Shown: positions 26,840 to 36,198 of the stretch, piece after piece
How the letters are laid out: every line of letters begins with the position of its first letter
Position numbering within the stretch: position 1 is the stretch's first letter
Source of the DNA: Vibrio sp. Of7-15
Lineage (GTDB): Bacteria > Pseudomonadota > Gammaproteobacteria > Enterobacterales > Vibrionaceae
Direction of reading: 5' to 3'
NCBI RefSeq assembly: GCF_022347565.1
Contig: NZ_JAKRGH010000005.1
Span: forward strand, 124,001-188,000
DNA: 64,000 nt
The notes under the pieces: generated by a model
What the model was told of the DNA's origin: nothing
Seen by the model: only the letters and a program-made list of their open reading frames with translations
Databases searched by the model: none
Translations under genes and position numbers: made by a program

Positions 26840-29524
26840 ATGGCAAAACGAATTCAGTTATCCACAATTGCGCTTGCTACTATAGGCGTGCTTATCTCTT
26901 ATTCAGTACAGGCGTTCAATCCAACACCAGCTCAAATTCAGCAGTTTCAAGCCCTTCCTAAATCCCAACAAGAGATGCTTGCTAAACAATATGGTGTTGA
27001 TATTAGCGTTTTAACTGGGTCACCTTCAGCTTCAAAGCAGGAAAAAAAACCAACAACTCCACCAGAAAGGGTTAACTCTTATGAAGAAAGAAGCATTAGT
27101 AGTGAGGTACCTAGAGAGGTAAAAGAGTTACAGGCATTTGGGTATGATGTTTTTTCAGGAAAGCCTACGAGCTTTACTCCAATAGATGATTTACCTGTAC
27201 CGAATGATTATGTAGTCGCTCCTGGTGATGAGATTAAAGTACAAGTATATGGAAAAGAGAGCTCGCAGCATTCACTTGTAATTAATCGAGAAGGTGTGAT
27301 TAATTACCCTCAGCTCGGACCCATTAATGTCGCAGGTCAAACGTTCTCACAATTGCGGGATAGCTTAATTAAAACGATTAAGCAAAAAATTATAGGTATA
27401 GACGTAGATGTATCTATGGGCAGCATGCGTACGATGCAAATCTATATTGTTGGCGAAATGGCTCAGCCAGGTGCGTACAATGTCAATGGACTGACTACAG
27501 TAACGCAAGCATTGATTGCTGCTGGTGGTATCCAAGAATCAGGTAGTCTTCGTAAAGTACAGTTAAAGCGTAATGGTCGACTGATTAAAGAGGTTGATAT
27601 GTATCAACTTCTGTTAAAGGGGGATACGCAAAGCGATCTTCGCTTATTACCTGGTGATACTTTATTTGTACCAACAAAAGGTGCAGAAGTTATCATTGAC
27701 GGAGCGGTTAAGCGTTCTGCAATTTATGAATTAAAAGGTACGTCTACATTAGGGCAATTGGTTGCAAATGCAGGTGGAACCGATGCGGATGCTTATCTCC
27801 AGCAAGTGACAGTTCGTCGTTTGACGGATAAAGGGGTTGTGATCAAGTCGGTGGACTTATCAACTCAAGCTGGACATAACTTTATTATTAAAGATGGAGA
27901 TGAAATTCGTGTTAATCAGCGTTCGAATCTGATTAGCAATGCTGTAGCAGTTCGAGGCTCAGTTGTTAGGCAAGGGGCTTACCAGTTTGTTCCAGGAATG
28001 AAAATTAGTGATGTAATCACATCAGTCAATACAGACTTAATGCCAAATGCGGACTTAAACTATGCTTTAGTTGTTCGCGAAATTGGGGTTAATCGTGAAA
28101 TTAAAGTGCTTCAGTTTAATTTGGGTACTGCTATTACTAGAAATAGCTCAAAAGATAACTTGACTCTAGAAAAAGGTGACCAGTTATTTGTATTTAATAA
28201 TGGTTTTGACCAAGAGTATTGGTTGGGTGACAAAGCAAATTCAGCAAAAGAGTTGAAAAAAGAGCAAGAAACTCAGCAAGCTCAAATGGAAAAGCTACGC
28301 TTAGAGCATGGTAATTCAGTAGTTGATGAGCGAGAGCGTTATGATAATGCAACAGGGGCTCTCGTTGAAGAAACGAATGAAGTTAGTAAATTAAAATTAG
28401 GTCAGCTTGAAGATGTTGCGACAACAGAGCTAGTTAGAAGAAATAGTAGAGAAAAGTTATTAGCCCCTCTTATAGAGCGCTTAAAAGCACAAGCGAGTTT
28501 AGGTAAGGCTGTTCAAATTGTAGAAGTGACTGGTGCTGTTAAGTATCCAGGGATTTATCCACTGGTTGATAATGGTGATATTCAAGACTTGATTGTTGCT
28601 GCAGGAGGGTTAGTTGAGTCAGCACATATTACTGTAGCTGAGTTAACTCGTGCAGGTTTTGATGGTGGTAAATTACGTCTTAATCATAAAAACATTTCAT
28701 TAGATAATATCTTAAATGATAAAGAAGGTGCCAATCTATCTTTAGTGTCTAAAGATAGATTGCATGTGTTTACTAAGCCTCAGTGGCGTGATGAACAAAA
28801 AGTTGAATTACAAGGTGAAGTTGTATTTCCCGGTACTTATACATTCCAGCGTGGTGAAACTATTGATGATGTAATTCAGCGAGCTGGTGGTTTAACTGAG
28901 TTTGCTTACCCTAAAGGAGCTGTATTTAGTCGAGTAAAATTACGTTTACAAGAAGAGCAACGTCTAAAAATGCTAAATATGCAACTTAAACAGGAGATTG
29001 CAAGTTTAGCTCTACGTCGTCAGACATCATCGGCATCCTATGCTAGTAGCCCTGTAGAGGCAATGGATGTGGCAGATGAATTAGCAAGTGCTCAAGCTTT
29101 AGGGCGTATGGTTCTTAATTTGCCCGAGATTCTTAAGGGAAATGATAAAGCCGACTTAATGCTGGAAAATGGTGATAAGTTATATATTCCATCATTAAAT
29201 AAAGTCATCTCGGTTATGGGGGAAGTACAGTTTGCATCTAGTCATATATTTAGTGATAGTATGACAGTAGAAGATTATATTAATAGTGCAGGTGGTACTA
29301 AAAAACAAGCTGACACTGATCGGGTTTATGTTATTCGTGCTGATGGTTCTGTGATGTTGCCTAACAACTCTTTTTGGTTTAGTCGTAACAGTAAGCCATT
29401 AGAACCTGGTGACACAATTATTGTTCCAATCGATACTGATTACCTTGATGGCTTAAGTGCCTTAACTTCAGCAACACAGATTTTATACCAGATAGGTATT
29501 GCGTGGAGTGCGGTGAAAGATTAA
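26840..29524 (+). CDS. wbfF: large multi-SLBB polysaccharide export protein (WbfF/OtnA-like, Wza family)
   Basis: An 894-residue Wza-family outer-membrane exporter, more than twice the length of E. coli Wza. A signal peptide ends near residue 25 (SYSVQA-F), with no lipobox cysteine. The polysaccharide-export domain follows at about 118-200 (DYVVAPGDEIKVQVYG...REGVINYPQLGPINVAGQTF). It is followed by several SLBB units (VGEMAQPGAYNVNG, VRGSVVRQGAYQF, VTGAVKYPGIYPL, LQGEVVFPGTYTF, VMGEVQFASSHIF), and the C-terminus lacks an obvious long TM helix. It matches the WbfF/OtnA protein type of Vibrio cholerae O139. No wzb/wzc phosphatase-kinase pair follows, unlike the E. coli arrangement. Confidence 0.9.
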   Translation: MAKRIQLSTIALATIGVLISYSVQAFNPTPAQIQQFQALPKSQQEMLAKQYGVDISVLTGSPSASKQEKKPTTPPERVNSYEERSISSEVPREVKELQAFGYDVFSGKPTSFTPIDDLPVPNDYVVAPGDEIKVQVYGKESSQHSLVINREGVINYPQLGPINVAGQTFSQLRDSLIKTIKQKIIGIDVDVSMGSMRTMQIYIVGEMAQPGAYNVNGLTTVTQALIAAGGIQESGSLRKVQLKRNGRLIKEVDMYQLLLKGDTQSDLRLLPGDTLFVPTKGAEVIIDGAVKRSAIYELKGTSTLGQLVANAGGTDADAYLQQVTVRRLTDKGVVIKSVDLSTQAGHNFIIKDGDEIRVNQRSNLISNAVAVRGSVVRQGAYQFVPGMKISDVITSVNTDLMPNADLNYALVVREIGVNREIKVLQFNLGTAITRNSSKDNLTLEKGDQLFVFNNGFDQEYWLGDKANSAKELKKEQETQQAQMEKLRLEHGNSVVDERERYDNATGALVEETNEVSKLKLGQLEDVATTELVRRNSREKLLAPLIERLKAQASLGKAVQIVEVTGAVKYPGIYPLVDNGDIQDLIVAAGGLVESAHITVAELTRAGFDGGKLRLNHKNISLDNILNDKEGANLSLVSKDRLHVFTKPQWRDEQKVELQGEVVFPGTYTFQRGETIDDVIQRAGGLTEFAYPKGAVFSRVKLRLQEEQRLKMLNMQLKQEIASLALRRQTSSASYASSPVEAMDVADELASAQALGRMVLNLPEILKGNDKADLMLENGDKLYIPSLNKVISVMGEVQFASSHIFSDSMTVEDYINSAGGTKKQADTDRVYVIRADGSVMLPNNSFWFSRNSKPLEPGDTIIVPIDTDYLDGLSALTSATQILYQIGIAWSAVKD

Positions 29525-29535
29525 TAGCAATAGGT

Positions 29536-29575
29536 AATAAGAGTATGAGCTTTAGCTCTGCTCTTATTTTCTTTT
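29536..29575 (+). terminator. terminator-like hairpin between wbfF and wzz
   Basis: AATAAGAG pairs with CTCTTATT (29536-29543 with 29561-29568) and, within it, GAGC pairs with GCTC (29547-29550 with 29555-29558); a T-rich tract follows. Placed inside an ops-led operon, it would be read through when RfaH is loaded. Confidence 0.7.
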
Positions 29576-29608
29576 AACTCTTTTTATGTTTACTCCTTAG
29601 AATAAATT

Positions 29609-30571
29609 ATGAATCAAAAACCTTATCAAGATTTGAATCAACCCCAAGCTTTATATTACTCTCATTCTTCCTATGGTGAAATTAACTTACGTGAATTAAT
29701 TTCTGCATTATGGAAAGGTAAGTGGCTAATAATTGTTATTACATCTATATTTTCTATTTCTAGTGTATTTTACTCTCTTTCACTGCCTAATACTTATAAA
29801 GCTGATGTAGTGTTGGCATCTTCTAGTGACAGTGGTAAAGGTGGTATGGCTGCCATGGCTGCACAATTTGGAGGTTTAGCTTCATTAGCGGGAATCAACT
29901 TAGGTAGTGGTGGTACAGATAACAAAGATATGGCGTTAGCAGTCCTTAACTCTCGGCAGTTTGTGAATGCTTTTATTGCGAAGCATGATTTGCTTGTACC
30001 GTTGATGGCAAGTCGTGAATGGAATCAACAGTCTGGTTTGATTATTAATTCAGAGCTGTATGATGTAGATAAGAAAGTATGGGTACGTCCTGTTAAATCT
30101 GGAAAGTTGGCTAATCCAAGTGATTGGGAAGCTTATAAAGCGTTCAAAAAAATATTAAAGACTAAAGAATCTAAAGACAGTGGTCTAGTAACTCTATCAA
30201 TTACACATTTTTCCCCTGTGGTAGCGCAGCAATGGGCTGAATTGTTAGTTAGGGATTTAAATGCTTGGATGAAGGATAAATCGCTTAATGAGACCAAGAG
30301 AAATATTGGTTACTTAGAGCAACAATTAGAAAAAACAAATGTTTCAGATATGAGGTCCGTATTTTTTCAATTAATAGAAGAACAAACGAAGAACTTAATG
30401 TTAGCTGAAGTTGAGAGTGAGTTTGCTTTTAAAATAATTGATCCTGCAGTCGTTCCTGAGGAAAAAGAGGGCCCTAAACGAGCATTGATGTGTGTTGTTG
30501 CATCGTTGCTAGGTGGATTTATTAGTATAGCGATTGTGTTATTAAGGTTTGTGTTTCGAAAAGAAAAATAG
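29609..30571 (+). CDS. wzz: Wzz-type chain length determinant (OtnB-like)
   Basis: A 320-residue polysaccharide co-polymerase that sets O-antigen or capsule chain length. The N-terminal segment INLRELISALWKGKWLIIVITSIFSISSVFYS gives TM1 (about 37-57); the periplasmic part has coiled-coil character (YLEQQLEKTNVSDMRSVFFQLIEEQTKNLMLAEV). The Pro-rich IDPAVVPEEKEGPKRAL precedes TM2 (about 294-314), the Wzz signature. No kinase domain follows, so it is a classical Wzz-like protein. It follows wbfF by 84 bases. Confidence 0.9.
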   Translation: MNQKPYQDLNQPQALYYSHSSYGEINLRELISALWKGKWLIIVITSIFSISSVFYSLSLPNTYKADVVLASSSDSGKGGMAAMAAQFGGLASLAGINLGSGGTDNKDMALAVLNSRQFVNAFIAKHDLLVPLMASREWNQQSGLIINSELYDVDKKVWVRPVKSGKLANPSDWEAYKAFKKILKTKESKDSGLVTLSITHFSPVVAQQWAELLVRDLNAWMKDKSLNETKRNIGYLEQQLEKTNVSDMRSVFFQLIEEQTKNLMLAEVESEFAFKIIDPAVVPEEKEGPKRALMCVVASLLGGFISIAIVLLRFVFRKEK

Positions 30572-30625
30572 AGTCACTACTTCGAGATAAAGACAAGATT
30601 TTTATGAAATAGAATTTAACCTTAA

Positions 30626-30660
30626 TAAGGTAGCTAGAGAAATCGACTACCTTAAAATAT
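30626..30660 (+). terminator. weak hairpin between wzz and pseB
   Basis: TAAGGTAG / CTACCTTA (30626-30633 with 30647-30654) forms an 8-bp stem with a 13-base loop, followed by AAATAT rather than a T-run. It lies in the 160-base gap between the export genes and the pseudaminic acid genes. Confidence 0.4.
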
Positions 30661-30731
30661 ATATGATGTGTCTCAAATTAGCTTCATATGCTATTTAAAT
30701 GAGAAATGAAATAAACTTGACTGGATAATAT

Positions 30732-31745
30732 ATGCTAAACAATAAAACGGTATTAATAACAGGTGGAACCGGTTCATTTGGTAAGCAGTTCATTAAAACA
30801 ATCCTTGAGCGCTACTCTGAAGTAAAAAAAATCATTATTTTTTCTCGTGATGAGCTAAAGCAGTTTGAGATAAAACAGCAATATCCGCACAAAGATTATC
30901 CTCAATTACGCTTTTTTATCGGTGATGTACGCGACCGTAATCGCATGATACAAGCTTGTGAAGGCGTAGATGTGATAATTCACGCTGCAGCTATCAAGCA
31001 AGTTGATACCGCTGAATATAACCCAACAGAATGTATTCGTACGAATGTAGATGGTGCCGAAAATGTAATTAGTGCAGCATTAGCATGTGGTGTAAAAGAT
31101 GTAGTTGCTCTTTCCACAGATAAAGCTTGTGCACCGATAAATTTATATGGTGCTACAAAATTGGCATCAGATAAGCTATTTACTGCAGCGAATAATATTA
31201 AGGGTTCTAAAGATATTCGTTTTAGTGTTGTACGTTATGGTAACGTAATGGGGTCTCGTGGCTCGGTAATTCCTTTCTTTATGAATAAGAAAAAAGAGGG
31301 CGTATTACCTATCACCCATGAAGAAATGACACGCTTTAATATATCTTTGCAAGATGGTGTAAACATGGTGATGTACGCGCTTGAAAACCATCTAGGTGGA
31401 GAAATCTTCGTTCCTAAGATTCCGTCGTACAAAATTTTAGATATTGCTAAAGCAGTGGCTCCAGATTGTGAAACTAAAGTCGTTGGTATTCGCCCAGGTG
31501 AGAAGTTGCATGAAGAAATGATCACTGATACTGATTCTTTGAATACTATTGACTTAGGCCATTATTACGCTATTTTGCCTTCAGTATCATTTACTTATAC
31601 TGAATCTGAGTATATGGAACATCACAAAGCGGAGAAAGTACCATTTGGGTTTAAGTACAACTCAGGTACAAATACGGAGTGGGAAACTATTGAAAGCTTA
31701 CGTGAGCTTATTAAAGAGCACGTAGATCCAAACTTTACAGTGTGA
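30732..31745 (+). CDS. pseB: UDP-GlcNAc 4,6-dehydratase (inverting), PseB
   Basis: First step of pseudaminic acid synthesis: UDP-GlcNAc to UDP-2-acetamido-2,6-dideoxy-beta-L-arabino-hexos-4-ulose with C5 inversion. Soluble short-chain dehydrogenase of 337 residues, with the NADP loop GGTGSFGKQF near residue 10, FSRDELKQFEIKQQYP, STDKACAPINLYGATK with the catalytic Asp/Lys/Tyr set, and VRYGNVMGSRGSVIPFF. The downstream gene starts within or just after its stop. First of eight consecutive nonulosonic acid genes. Confidence 0.96.
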   Translation: MLNNKTVLITGGTGSFGKQFIKTILERYSEVKKIIIFSRDELKQFEIKQQYPHKDYPQLRFFIGDVRDRNRMIQACEGVDVIIHAAAIKQVDTAEYNPTECIRTNVDGAENVISAALACGVKDVVALSTDKACAPINLYGATKLASDKLFTAANNIKGSKDIRFSVVRYGNVMGSRGSVIPFFMNKKKEGVLPITHEEMTRFNISLQDGVNMVMYALENHLGGEIFVPKIPSYKILDIAKAVAPDCETKVVGIRPGEKLHEEMITDTDSLNTIDLGHYYAILPSVSFTYTESEYMEHHKAEKVPFGFKYNSGTNTEWETIESLRELIKEHVDPNFTV

Positions 31746-31753
31746 GAAGAATC

Positions 31754-32917
31754 GTGATTCCTTACGGTAAGCAAGATATCAGTCAGCAAGACATCGAGAG
31801 TGTTCTTGATGTTTTAAACTCGGATTTTTTAACTCAGGGGCCTCAGGTTCCTGCTTTTGAGAAGGCGCTTGTTGAGCACACTGGTGCTAACCATGCATTT
31901 GCTGTTAATAGTGCGACATCTGCGTTACACATTGCTTGTCTCGCTTTGGGGTTAGGGCAGGGAGATTGGCTGTGGACCTCTCCAATTACTTTTGTAGCAT
32001 CAGCTAACTGTGGTTTATATTGTGGAGCTCAAGTAGACTTCGTTGATATTGATTCAGACACATACAATATGTGTCCGAAGCGCCTTGAAGATAAGTTAAT
32101 TAAAGCAAAAGCAGAGAATAAGCTACCTAAAATTGTTGTCCCTGTGCACTTGTGTGGTCAACCATGCGATATGGCTGCCATTGGCAAGCTAGCAAAGGAG
32201 TACGGCTTTAAAGTCATTGAAGATGCTTCGCATGCGATTGGTGGGCGATATCAGAGCCAACCGATAGGGAATTGCGAACATTCAGACATCACCGTGTTTA
32301 GTTTTCACCCTGTGAAAATAGTGACAACGGCTGAAGGCGGTGCAGCGTTAACGAACCAAAAAGCGCTTGCCGATAAAATGGCTTTATTGCGTAGTCATGG
32401 CGTTACACGAGATCCTGAATTAATGCGTGGGGAATCTCATGGTGGTTGGTACTATCAGCAAGTTGATTTAGGTTTTAACTACCGAATGACTGAGTTACAA
32501 GCAGCCTTAGGCGTAAGTCAAATGAAGCGCCTTGAGAATTTTGTGGCTGCTCGCCATAAGCTTGCTGATGGATATAACGAGAAGCTTGCTGATTTGCCTT
32601 TGGTCTTACCATATCAGTTACCAAATACATATTCTGGGCTTCACCTGTTTGTGATTCGTTTACGATTAGATGAGATTGATTTGACGCACAGCCAAGTGTT
32701 TGATGCGCTACGTGAACGAGGCATTGGAGTAAACCTTCATTACATCCCAGTTCACACTCAGCCATACTATCAAGACATGGGATTTGTTGAAGGGGACTTC
32801 CCTGAATCTGAGCACTATTATCGCGAGGCCATTTCACTTCCTATGTTTCATGGCATGAGTGAAGAACAGCAAGATAAAGTAGTTCAAACGCTTACTGACA
32901 TTCTTCGGGGTGGTTAA
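31754..32917 (+). CDS. pseC: UDP-4-amino-4,6-dideoxy-N-acetyl-L-altrosamine transaminase PseC
   Basis: PLP-dependent transaminase (DegT/DnrJ family) that aminates the PseB product using glutamate. I chose GTG at 31754, giving 387 residues and the family start MIPYGKQDIS, with AGAAG as the ribosome site; an in-frame GTG at 31742 overlapping the pseB stop adds four residues and is less likely. Motifs are NSATSALHIA, VHLCGQPCDM, EDASHAIGG and the PLP lysine at 188 in FSFHPVKIVTTAEGG. The stop overlaps the start of pseF. Confidence 0.95.
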   Translation: MIPYGKQDISQQDIESVLDVLNSDFLTQGPQVPAFEKALVEHTGANHAFAVNSATSALHIACLALGLGQGDWLWTSPITFVASANCGLYCGAQVDFVDIDSDTYNMCPKRLEDKLIKAKAENKLPKIVVPVHLCGQPCDMAAIGKLAKEYGFKVIEDASHAIGGRYQSQPIGNCEHSDITVFSFHPVKIVTTAEGGAALTNQKALADKMALLRSHGVTRDPELMRGESHGGWYYQQVDLGFNYRMTELQAALGVSQMKRLENFVAARHKLADGYNEKLADLPLVLPYQLPNTYSGLHLFVIRLRLDEIDLTHSQVFDALRERGIGVNLHYIPVHTQPYYQDMGFVEGDFPESEHYYREAISLPMFHGMSEEQQDKVVQTLTDILRGG

Positions 32918-33609
32918 TGAACATCGTAGTTATCCCCGCTCGTGGTGGTAGTAAACGCATCCTCAGAAAAAACATTAAGCTGTTTCATGGTAAACCCATG
33001 ATAGCGTACTCGATCGAGGCTGCGGCTGCATCGGGGTGTTTTGACAAAATTATTGTCTCTACAGATGATGTTGAAATTGCGAATGTAGCAAAAGAGCACG
33101 GTGCGGAAGTGCCTTTTTTACGTCCCGCTGAAATATCAGATGATTATGCAACTACCATGGATGTTATGGAGCACGCGATTCGTTGGTGTGAAACTGAAGG
33201 GTGGGATGTCGAAGTTGTTTGTTGTTTATATGCGACCGCTCCATTTGTTTTGCCCGAAGATCTTCAAAAAGGCTATCAATTACTTAAAGGGGGTGATGTT
33301 CAGTTTGCTTTTAGTGCTACCTCTTTTCCGTTTCCAATTCAGAGAGCCATTAAACTGAATGAACATGGTTCAGTATCTATGTTTTCTCCAGAAAATGAGC
33401 AGGTCAGGTCTCAAGATCTTGAAGAAGCTTATCATGATGCTGGTCAGTTTTACTGGGGGCAGAGAGACGCATTTTTGAAGAAACTTTCTATATTCTCACC
33501 ACACTCTAAAGCGGTACTTCTACCGCGAAAACGAGTTCAGGATATTGATACGCCTGAAGATTGGGAATTAGCAGAATCCTTATTTTCTGCTTTGAAGCTT
33601 GTTCAATAA
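32917..33609 (+). CDS. pseF: pseudaminic acid cytidylyltransferase PseF
   Basis: Activates pseudaminic acid with CTP to CMP-Pse, the donor for transfer. At 230 residues it is of the CMP-NeuA/KdsB-like fold: PARGGSKRILRKNIKLFHGKPMIAYSIEAA is the P-loop-like signature, VSTDDVEIA follows, and QDIDTPEDW is the C-terminal catalytic acidic motif. It overlaps pseC by one base and precedes the PseG-PseH fusion by 17 bases. In many bacteria pseF comes after pseC, as here. Confidence 0.95.
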   Translation: MNIVVIPARGGSKRILRKNIKLFHGKPMIAYSIEAAAASGCFDKIIVSTDDVEIANVAKEHGAEVPFLRPAEISDDYATTMDVMEHAIRWCETEGWDVEVVCCLYATAPFVLPEDLQKGYQLLKGGDVQFAFSATSFPFPIQRAIKLNEHGSVSMFSPENEQVRSQDLEEAYHDAGQFYWGQRDAFLKKLSIFSPHSKAVLLPRKRVQDIDTPEDWELAESLFSALKLVQ

Positions 33610-33626
33610 TATAGTGAAGGTAAACC

Positions 33627-35129
33627 ATGAAGGTTGTTTTCCGTGTCGACTCGTCTCTATTGATTGGCAGCGGTCATGTCATGAGATGTTTAGTTCTTGC
33701 TGATGAACTGAAACGTAAGGGTTATGACATACTCTTTGCGTGTACACCGCTAAAAGGTGATATGCGCTCCTTTATTGGTAAACGAGGCTTCGATGTTGTC
33801 ACTCTCCCAGAACCGAAAACAGTAATAGAGCCTGCAACTGATATTGATTATGTATCTTGGCTTCAGAAGAGTGTGTCTGAAGATGCAAGGGATTTTCTCA
33901 AAACGATAACCCATGCTGATCTTGTCATTACGGATCATTATGCTATTGGGCAAGAGTGGCAAAGCACTATTATAAAATCTCTTAACTGTCGATTGTTCGC
34001 CATTGATGATTTAGCGAGATATCACAAGGCTGACTTAATTCTAGATCAAACTTTAGGTCGTTCGGAGTTAGATTATCGAAAATCATTTGCACGAGTATTA
34101 ACTGGGAGTAGCTATGCTTTATTACAGCATAGTTTCTCTAATAAAAGAGAACGGGCAATTTCAAGAACATTCACGAGTGATGTACCTAACGTACTCGTGT
34201 CGATGGGCGGGATAGATTCACCTAATGCTACTCTAAAGGTGCTAGAAGCCTTACATAATCAAATTGAGGCAAAGTTCACGGTCTTGCTGTCGCCAAGAGC
34301 TCCCCATTTTCAAAAAGTCACAGCTTGGTGCGAAAAACGGGGGAATGTCACTCATATAGAGTTTGTATCTGATATGGCAAGCTTAATGTTGAGTCATGAT
34401 ATAGCAATTGGAGCGCCAGGTACGACGAGTTGGGAGCGTGCTTGTTTAGGATTACCTAACTTAATTGTCCCTCTTGCAGACAATCAAAAGATGATTTGTG
34501 AGCAACTTGTCGAGCATGGTGCGTCAATAAAAGTCGATATTTGTAGAATTGCCAAAGATCTCCTTAAAGGATATGAGACTACGTTAAAGTGTTGGGAAAC
34601 TTTCAAAAAGGCTAATCTTACTCTGTGTGATGGGCGAGGCGTAAGAAGGGTTGTTTATGAAATTGAAAATCTTTTTGCTTATGAATTAGATAATGTTGCT
34701 CTGCAAAGAGCTTCATCACAAGATATAAAGCAAGTTTATGATTGGCAATGTCATCCAGAAACTAGAAAACACGCACTAACTCCCGCAATTCCTACGTGGC
34801 AGGAGCACCAAAAGTGGATGTCTAAAAAGCTGCAATCTGCTTCTGACTACTTTTATATGGTTATGGATAAAGCAAATGGCTATAAGTTGGGGTCAGTGCG
34901 TTTAGATAGAGTAAGATCGGGACATTATCTAGTTTCAATATTTATTGACCCAAATAGCTATGGCAAAGGTATTGCGTTTAAAGCTCTTAAAGCAATAGAT
35001 GCAATTCATCCAGATGTCACTTTACATGCAACAGTTTTAAAGGCTAATGTCGCTTCTCACAGGCTTTTCCAGAAAGCTTGCTACCAACAAGTCGATGACG
35101 AAAATTACGTTCGAAAACCAATTTATTGA
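33627..35129 (+). CDS. PseG-PseH fusion: UDP-sugar hydrolase plus GNAT N-acetyltransferase
   Basis: A 500-residue protein carrying two pathway steps. Residues about 1-340 are PseG, the GT-B fold hydrolase that removes UDP from UDP-2,4-diacetamido-2,4,6-trideoxy-L-altrose (MKVVFRVDSSLLIGSGHVMRCLVLADEL, VSMGGIDSPN, GAPGTTSWERACLGLPN). Residues about 352-500 are a GNAT acetyltransferase like PseH (LQRASSQDIKQVYDWQ, then acetyl-CoA loop IDPNSYGKGIAFKALKAI and NVASHRLFQKACY), which N-acetylates C4 of the PseC product. Fusing steps 3 and 4 places the PseH acetylation next to the hydrolysis that follows it. Confidence 0.93.
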   Translation: MKVVFRVDSSLLIGSGHVMRCLVLADELKRKGYDILFACTPLKGDMRSFIGKRGFDVVTLPEPKTVIEPATDIDYVSWLQKSVSEDARDFLKTITHADLVITDHYAIGQEWQSTIIKSLNCRLFAIDDLARYHKADLILDQTLGRSELDYRKSFARVLTGSSYALLQHSFSNKRERAISRTFTSDVPNVLVSMGGIDSPNATLKVLEALHNQIEAKFTVLLSPRAPHFQKVTAWCEKRGNVTHIEFVSDMASLMLSHDIAIGAPGTTSWERACLGLPNLIVPLADNQKMICEQLVEHGASIKVDICRIAKDLLKGYETTLKCWETFKKANLTLCDGRGVRRVVYEIENLFAYELDNVALQRASSQDIKQVYDWQCHPETRKHALTPAIPTWQEHQKWMSKKLQSASDYFYMVMDKANGYKLGSVRLDRVRSGHYLVSIFIDPNSYGKGIAFKALKAIDAIHPDVTLHATVLKANVASHRLFQKACYQQVDDENYVRKPIY

Positions 35130-35136
35130 GGCAAAA

Positions 35137-36186
35137 ATGAAGCCATTTATTACCATTGAAGGCCGCAAAATCGGTCCGGAATTTCCACCGTATATTATCG
35201 CTGAGTTATCGGCTAATCATAATGGCGATATCAATCGTGCATTCCAAATAATGGAAGAAGCCAAAAAGGCTGGAGCTGATGCAATTAAGTTACAGACCTA
35301 TACACATGAAACGATCACAATGGATTGTGATTCTGAAGAATTTCAGATTCACGGTGGCCTTTGGGATGGTCAAACTTTGTATGAGTTGTATAAAGGGGCA
35401 CATATGCCTTGGGAGTGGCATAAACCATTATTTGAAAAAGCAAAAGAATTAGATATTACAATATTTAGTTCACCTTTTGATTTCTCGGCTGTTGAATTAT
35501 TAGAAGATCTTGATGCTCCTGCTTATAAAATAGCTTCCTTTGAAGTAATTGACTTACCTTTAATAAAACGTGTTGCTCAAACTGGTAAACCAATGATTAT
35601 CTCAACGGGGATGGCTAATGAGGAAGAAATTTTAGAAGCTGTTACAACCGCCAGAGAAAATGGTTGTCAAGAGCTAGTTGTATTGCATTGCGTGAGCGGT
35701 TATCCAGCTCCAGCTGAACAGTATAATTTGAAGACAATTGTTGATATTTCGGAGCGCTTTGGTGTACTTTCTGGACTATCTGACCATACTATCGACAATG
35801 CAACAGCGATAGCATCTGTGGCATTGGGAGCATGCTTGATTGAAAAGCATGTGACAATGGATCGTAATGGTGGTGGCGCTGATGATAGTTTTTCACTTGA
35901 GCCTCATGAGCTTAAAGCACTTTGCAAAGATTCGAAAACTGCTTGGCAAGCGATGGGGAAGGTTAATTATGAACGAACAGAAGCAGAAAAAGGAAATGTG
36001 AAATTTCGTCGTTCATTGTATGTAGTGAAAGATATTCGAGCTGGTGAAGTACTAACTTCTGAAAATATCCGAAGTATCCGGCCTGGCTTTGGTTTAGCTC
36101 CAAAGTACTATGAAGACGTACTAGGTAAAAAAGCGAAAATTGATTTAGTAAAAGGCACAGCTTTAGCGCTAAGCTCTATTAAATAG
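35137..36186 (+). CDS. pseI: pseudaminic acid synthase PseI
   Basis: Condenses 6-deoxy-AltdiNAc with phosphoenolpyruvate to give pseudaminic acid. The frame is open from 35047 but the ATG at 35137, just after the pseGH stop with a GAGG ribosome site, gives the normal 349 residues (MKPFITIEGRKIGPEFPPYIIAELSANHNG). The NeuB-like barrel shows KLQTYTHETITMDC, SSPFDFSAVELLE and GLSDHTIDNATAIASVALGA. The C-terminal SAF (antifreeze-like) domain starts near 283 (RRSLYVVKDIRAGEVLTSENIRSIRPG). Confidence 0.96.
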   Translation: MKPFITIEGRKIGPEFPPYIIAELSANHNGDINRAFQIMEEAKKAGADAIKLQTYTHETITMDCDSEEFQIHGGLWDGQTLYELYKGAHMPWEWHKPLFEKAKELDITIFSSPFDFSAVELLEDLDAPAYKIASFEVIDLPLIKRVAQTGKPMIISTGMANEEEILEAVTTARENGCQELVVLHCVSGYPAPAEQYNLKTIVDISERFGVLSGLSDHTIDNATAIASVALGACLIEKHVTMDRNGGGADDSFSLEPHELKALCKDSKTAWQAMGKVNYERTEAEKGNVKFRRSLYVVKDIRAGEVLTSENIRSIRPGFGLAPKYYEDVLGKKAKIDLVKGTALALSSIK

Positions 36187-36198
36187 AAGGTTATTATT

